Assembly: GCA_902514605.1 (NCBI GenBank)
Contig: CABXRL010000005.1
Location: forward strand, 1 to 42,704
Direction: 5' to 3'
Source: an uncultured Pelagibacteraceae bacterium
Lineage (GTDB): Bacteria > Pseudomonadota > Alphaproteobacteria > Pelagibacterales > Pelagibacteraceae
Length of the DNA stretch: 42,704 nt
The notes beneath the pieces were generated by a model. The model saw only the letters and a program-made list of their open reading frames with translations, was not told the DNA's origin and searched no databases. The position numbers were made by a program, and so were the translations under genes. Below, piece by piece: positions 40,650-42,704 of the stretch. Numbering within the stretch: the stretch's first letter is position 1; each line of letters starts with the position of its first letter.

Positions 40650-42704
40650 TTAATTTATGTTGGAAATTTTTAAATAAACCCCATAGTCAGGATTATCTTT
40701 AAAAAAATCGTAATGACTGTCTATGTTAATTTTTAAATTATTTAAATCTTTATTATGAGAGAGCTTAGCTGAGGTATCTTGAATGGACATAGCATAAGAA
40801 GATCTCTGAGAAACTCTGTAATCCAAAGCAATAACAAAGCTATCATTTTTATTATTTTTAGCCTGATCTCTGGTGTATTTAGTCATCAAGTTTAAACCAT
40901 TCTCTGATATAAAATCAAATCCAATACCACTTTTAATATTATGAGTAGAATTATTTATCCTCTTCAAAGTAAAACTCTCACCATTAGAGCTGTAAGAAAA
41001 TTTTTGTTTTGAGGACGGACTCATGTCAGCATAATACTCAAAATCAAAATATGGAATAAAAGATCCATTCTTGAAATCATAAGTGTTATCTAAACTTGTT
41101 CCTAAAGCAGATGTAAAGTTTCCAATATACTGATCATCATAATCTAGATTTAATCCTGCAGCACCAGTTTCTGTAAAGGCTCCAAGGTGTGTTATCCCAT
41201 AATTGATTTTTAATTTAGGAGTAAAATTTAATTGATCTTTTGAAAATGTATCCCTTAAACTTAAAGAACCATATAACTGCTCGCCATATCTGTCACCAAG
41301 AGTTGATACAGAACCACTATTATTTATTAAATCGGAATTTATAAAACTTATACCTAGCAAATGATCTGTAAATCTTTGTTCTCCCTTTGGTCTACTCTCA
41401 TAAAAAGTTAGACTAAATGAACTCATATCTAAAGCACTTCCAAGGTCACCAACATCAACATCATCAGCACCAAATCTTAAAGCAATACCTCTCATTATAT
41501 TATCCTTACCTTTTCTATCTGCTCCAAGAGTTATAGCAGAAGTATCAATACTCTTTGATGAAGATTGATTAGTGTCCCCCGTACTTCCAATGCTGATAGT
41601 TCCTTCACTCCAAAAAGACCAACTTGAATTTTGATACTTTGATTTATCATTACTATCATTAGAAAAATAAAGAGGAATTAGTGTATCGGATAAGGAATTC
41701 AACATTGCATTATTAAACTGAAATTTTATATTTTGATTTGTTAAATTAACTCTCTCACTATTTCTTCTTAACCATTCCATTCGATTTAGTACTGGATATG
41801 TTGTATGTAGTATGAGTTTTTTTGTAACTTCAGACTGAGCCTCAATAGAAGCAACATCATCTTTGTCATTAGTTGGATCTATACAAGTAATAATCCCATA
41901 TGCACACGGTAAATCATATTCTCGAACAAGTTTATTATCATCAAAATCTAAATGATAAAATTTGTTTGCTCCTTGACTAAAATTAAAAGTTATTCCAGCA
42001 ATACGCATATTTCCCTCAGATGCAGTTAGAGTATTGTAAGTTTTCTCATTTTTACTTGCTGTTGTTATTTCAAATGGAGTTGTCAAATCATACTCTTCAA
42101 TAATATTAAGTTCAGTATCATCAGAGTCTCTATCAGCCTTGATTACAAACATTTTGTATCCATCTGAACTAAAACCAAACCCTTGATGAAAACTATCACC
42201 TTTAAGATTGGATAAGGTTGCCTTAGGTAATGTAATGTCAATGTCAGAAGGATCGTATGGTGTTGTAAGATCAAATTGTTCTATTTGATTTGTGGTCGCT
42301 AAAAGAACAAACATCTTTGTTCCATTTGTATTAAAATCAAAACCTCTAGGATCATTACTAAGAGGTATTTCTGAAACTCCTGAACTACTTATTGTGGTTA
42401 TATCGTAAGGTGTTCCAAGCGACCAAATAGCTATAGAATCTTGATCGCCATTTATAGATTTAGTTGAAAGAATTAAAACTTTACTTCCATCTGAATTAAA
42501 TTTTATATCTTGTGGTCTTTTTAATACCGCTGCTATTTCGGTAATTATATTTGCATCAAGTGAAACACCTGAGGAAGTGCTATATGGAACACTTAAAGAA
42601 TATTGTGCAACACGACCACTATTTCCGGTAAAACCAGCAACATACATTTTAGTACCTGATGGATTAAAAATTACTCCTGTTGGTGTAACAATTTGACCAT
42701 TTAC
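40650..42704 (-). CDS. Paralogue of the preceding beta-propeller/autotransporter protein, truncated at window end
   Basis: Frame stays open beyond the track start (VNGQIVTPTGVIFNPSGTKMYVAG...), so the 42647 Met is internal. Repeats FNSDGSKVLIL...LGTPYDIT, FNTNGTKMFVL...QFDLTTPYDPS, FSSDGYKMFVI...YDLTTPFEIT; shared linker LNRMEWLRRNSERVNLTNQNIKFQF. Confidence 0.7.
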   Translation of the reverse strand, partial: VNGQIVTPTGVIFNPSGTKMYVAGFTGNSGRVAQYSLSVPYSTSSGVSLDANIITEIAAVLKRPQDIKFNSDGSKVLILSTKSINGDQDSIAIWSLGTPYDITTISSSGVSEIPLSNDPRGFDFNTNGTKMFVLLATTNQIEQFDLTTPYDPSDIDITLPKATLSNLKGDSFHQGFGFSSDGYKMFVIKADRDSDDTELNIIEEYDLTTPFEITTASKNEKTYNTLTASEGNMRIAGITFNFSQGANKFYHLDFDDNKLVREYDLPCAYGIITCIDPTNDKDDVASIEAQSEVTKKLILHTTYPVLNRMEWLRRNSERVNLTNQNIKFQFNNAMLNSLSDTLIPLYFSNDSNDKSKYQNSSWSFWSEGTISIGSTGDTNQSSSKSIDTSAITLGADRKGKDNIMRGIALRFGADDVDVGDLGSALDMSSFSLTFYESRPKGEQRFTDHLLGISFINSDLINNSGSVSTLGDRYGEQLYGSLSLRDTFSKDQLNFTPKLKINYGITHLGAFTETGAAGLNLDYDDQYIGNFTSALGTSLDNTYDFKNGSFIPYFDFEYYADMSPSSKQKFSYSSNGESFTLKRINNSTHNIKSGIGFDFISENGLNLMTKYTRDQAKNNKNDSFVIALDYRVSQRSSYAMSIQDTSAKLSHNKDLNNLKINIDSHYDFFKDNPDYGVYLKISNIN

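Overview
AT-rich, densely packed bacterial chromosomal window. Gene content and composition resemble a streamlined marine alphaproteobacterium, probably SAR11/Pelagibacterales (inference, no search run). About 36 kb is core metabolism and cell-shape genes: ispA (partial), dxs, aroC, pdxH, a second polyprenyl synthase, an S49 peptidase, glyQ/glyS, ppdK, nadC/nadA, thyX, mrp, hflK/hflC, degP-like, miaA, ilvB/ilvH/ilvC, leuA, mreB/mreC/mreD, mrdA, rodA, then a dadA-like, EamA, 2-hydroxyacid dehydrogenase, HDAC-like and msrB run. Two RNA genes are readable directly: tRNA-Leu(GAG), and a minus-strand, circularly permuted two-piece tmRNA (tag ANESYALAA) with a spacer of only about 12 nt between the two mature pieces. 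Neither the tmRNA nor a 40-aa small membrane ORF next to it is in the supplied ORF track. The least conventional part is 36.7-42.7 kb. It encodes a passenger-less inverse-autotransporter-like barrel, a small secreted Cys-containing protein, and two tandem paralogous beta-propeller + autotransporter-barrel proteins, the second running off the window. Other points of interest are an MreC with a ~128-aa C-terminal extension ending in a paired-Cys motif, and a class IV (HDAC11-like) deacetylase. No CRISPR, transposase, integrase, phage or obvious defence genes were found, and I cannot claim a clearly new system.
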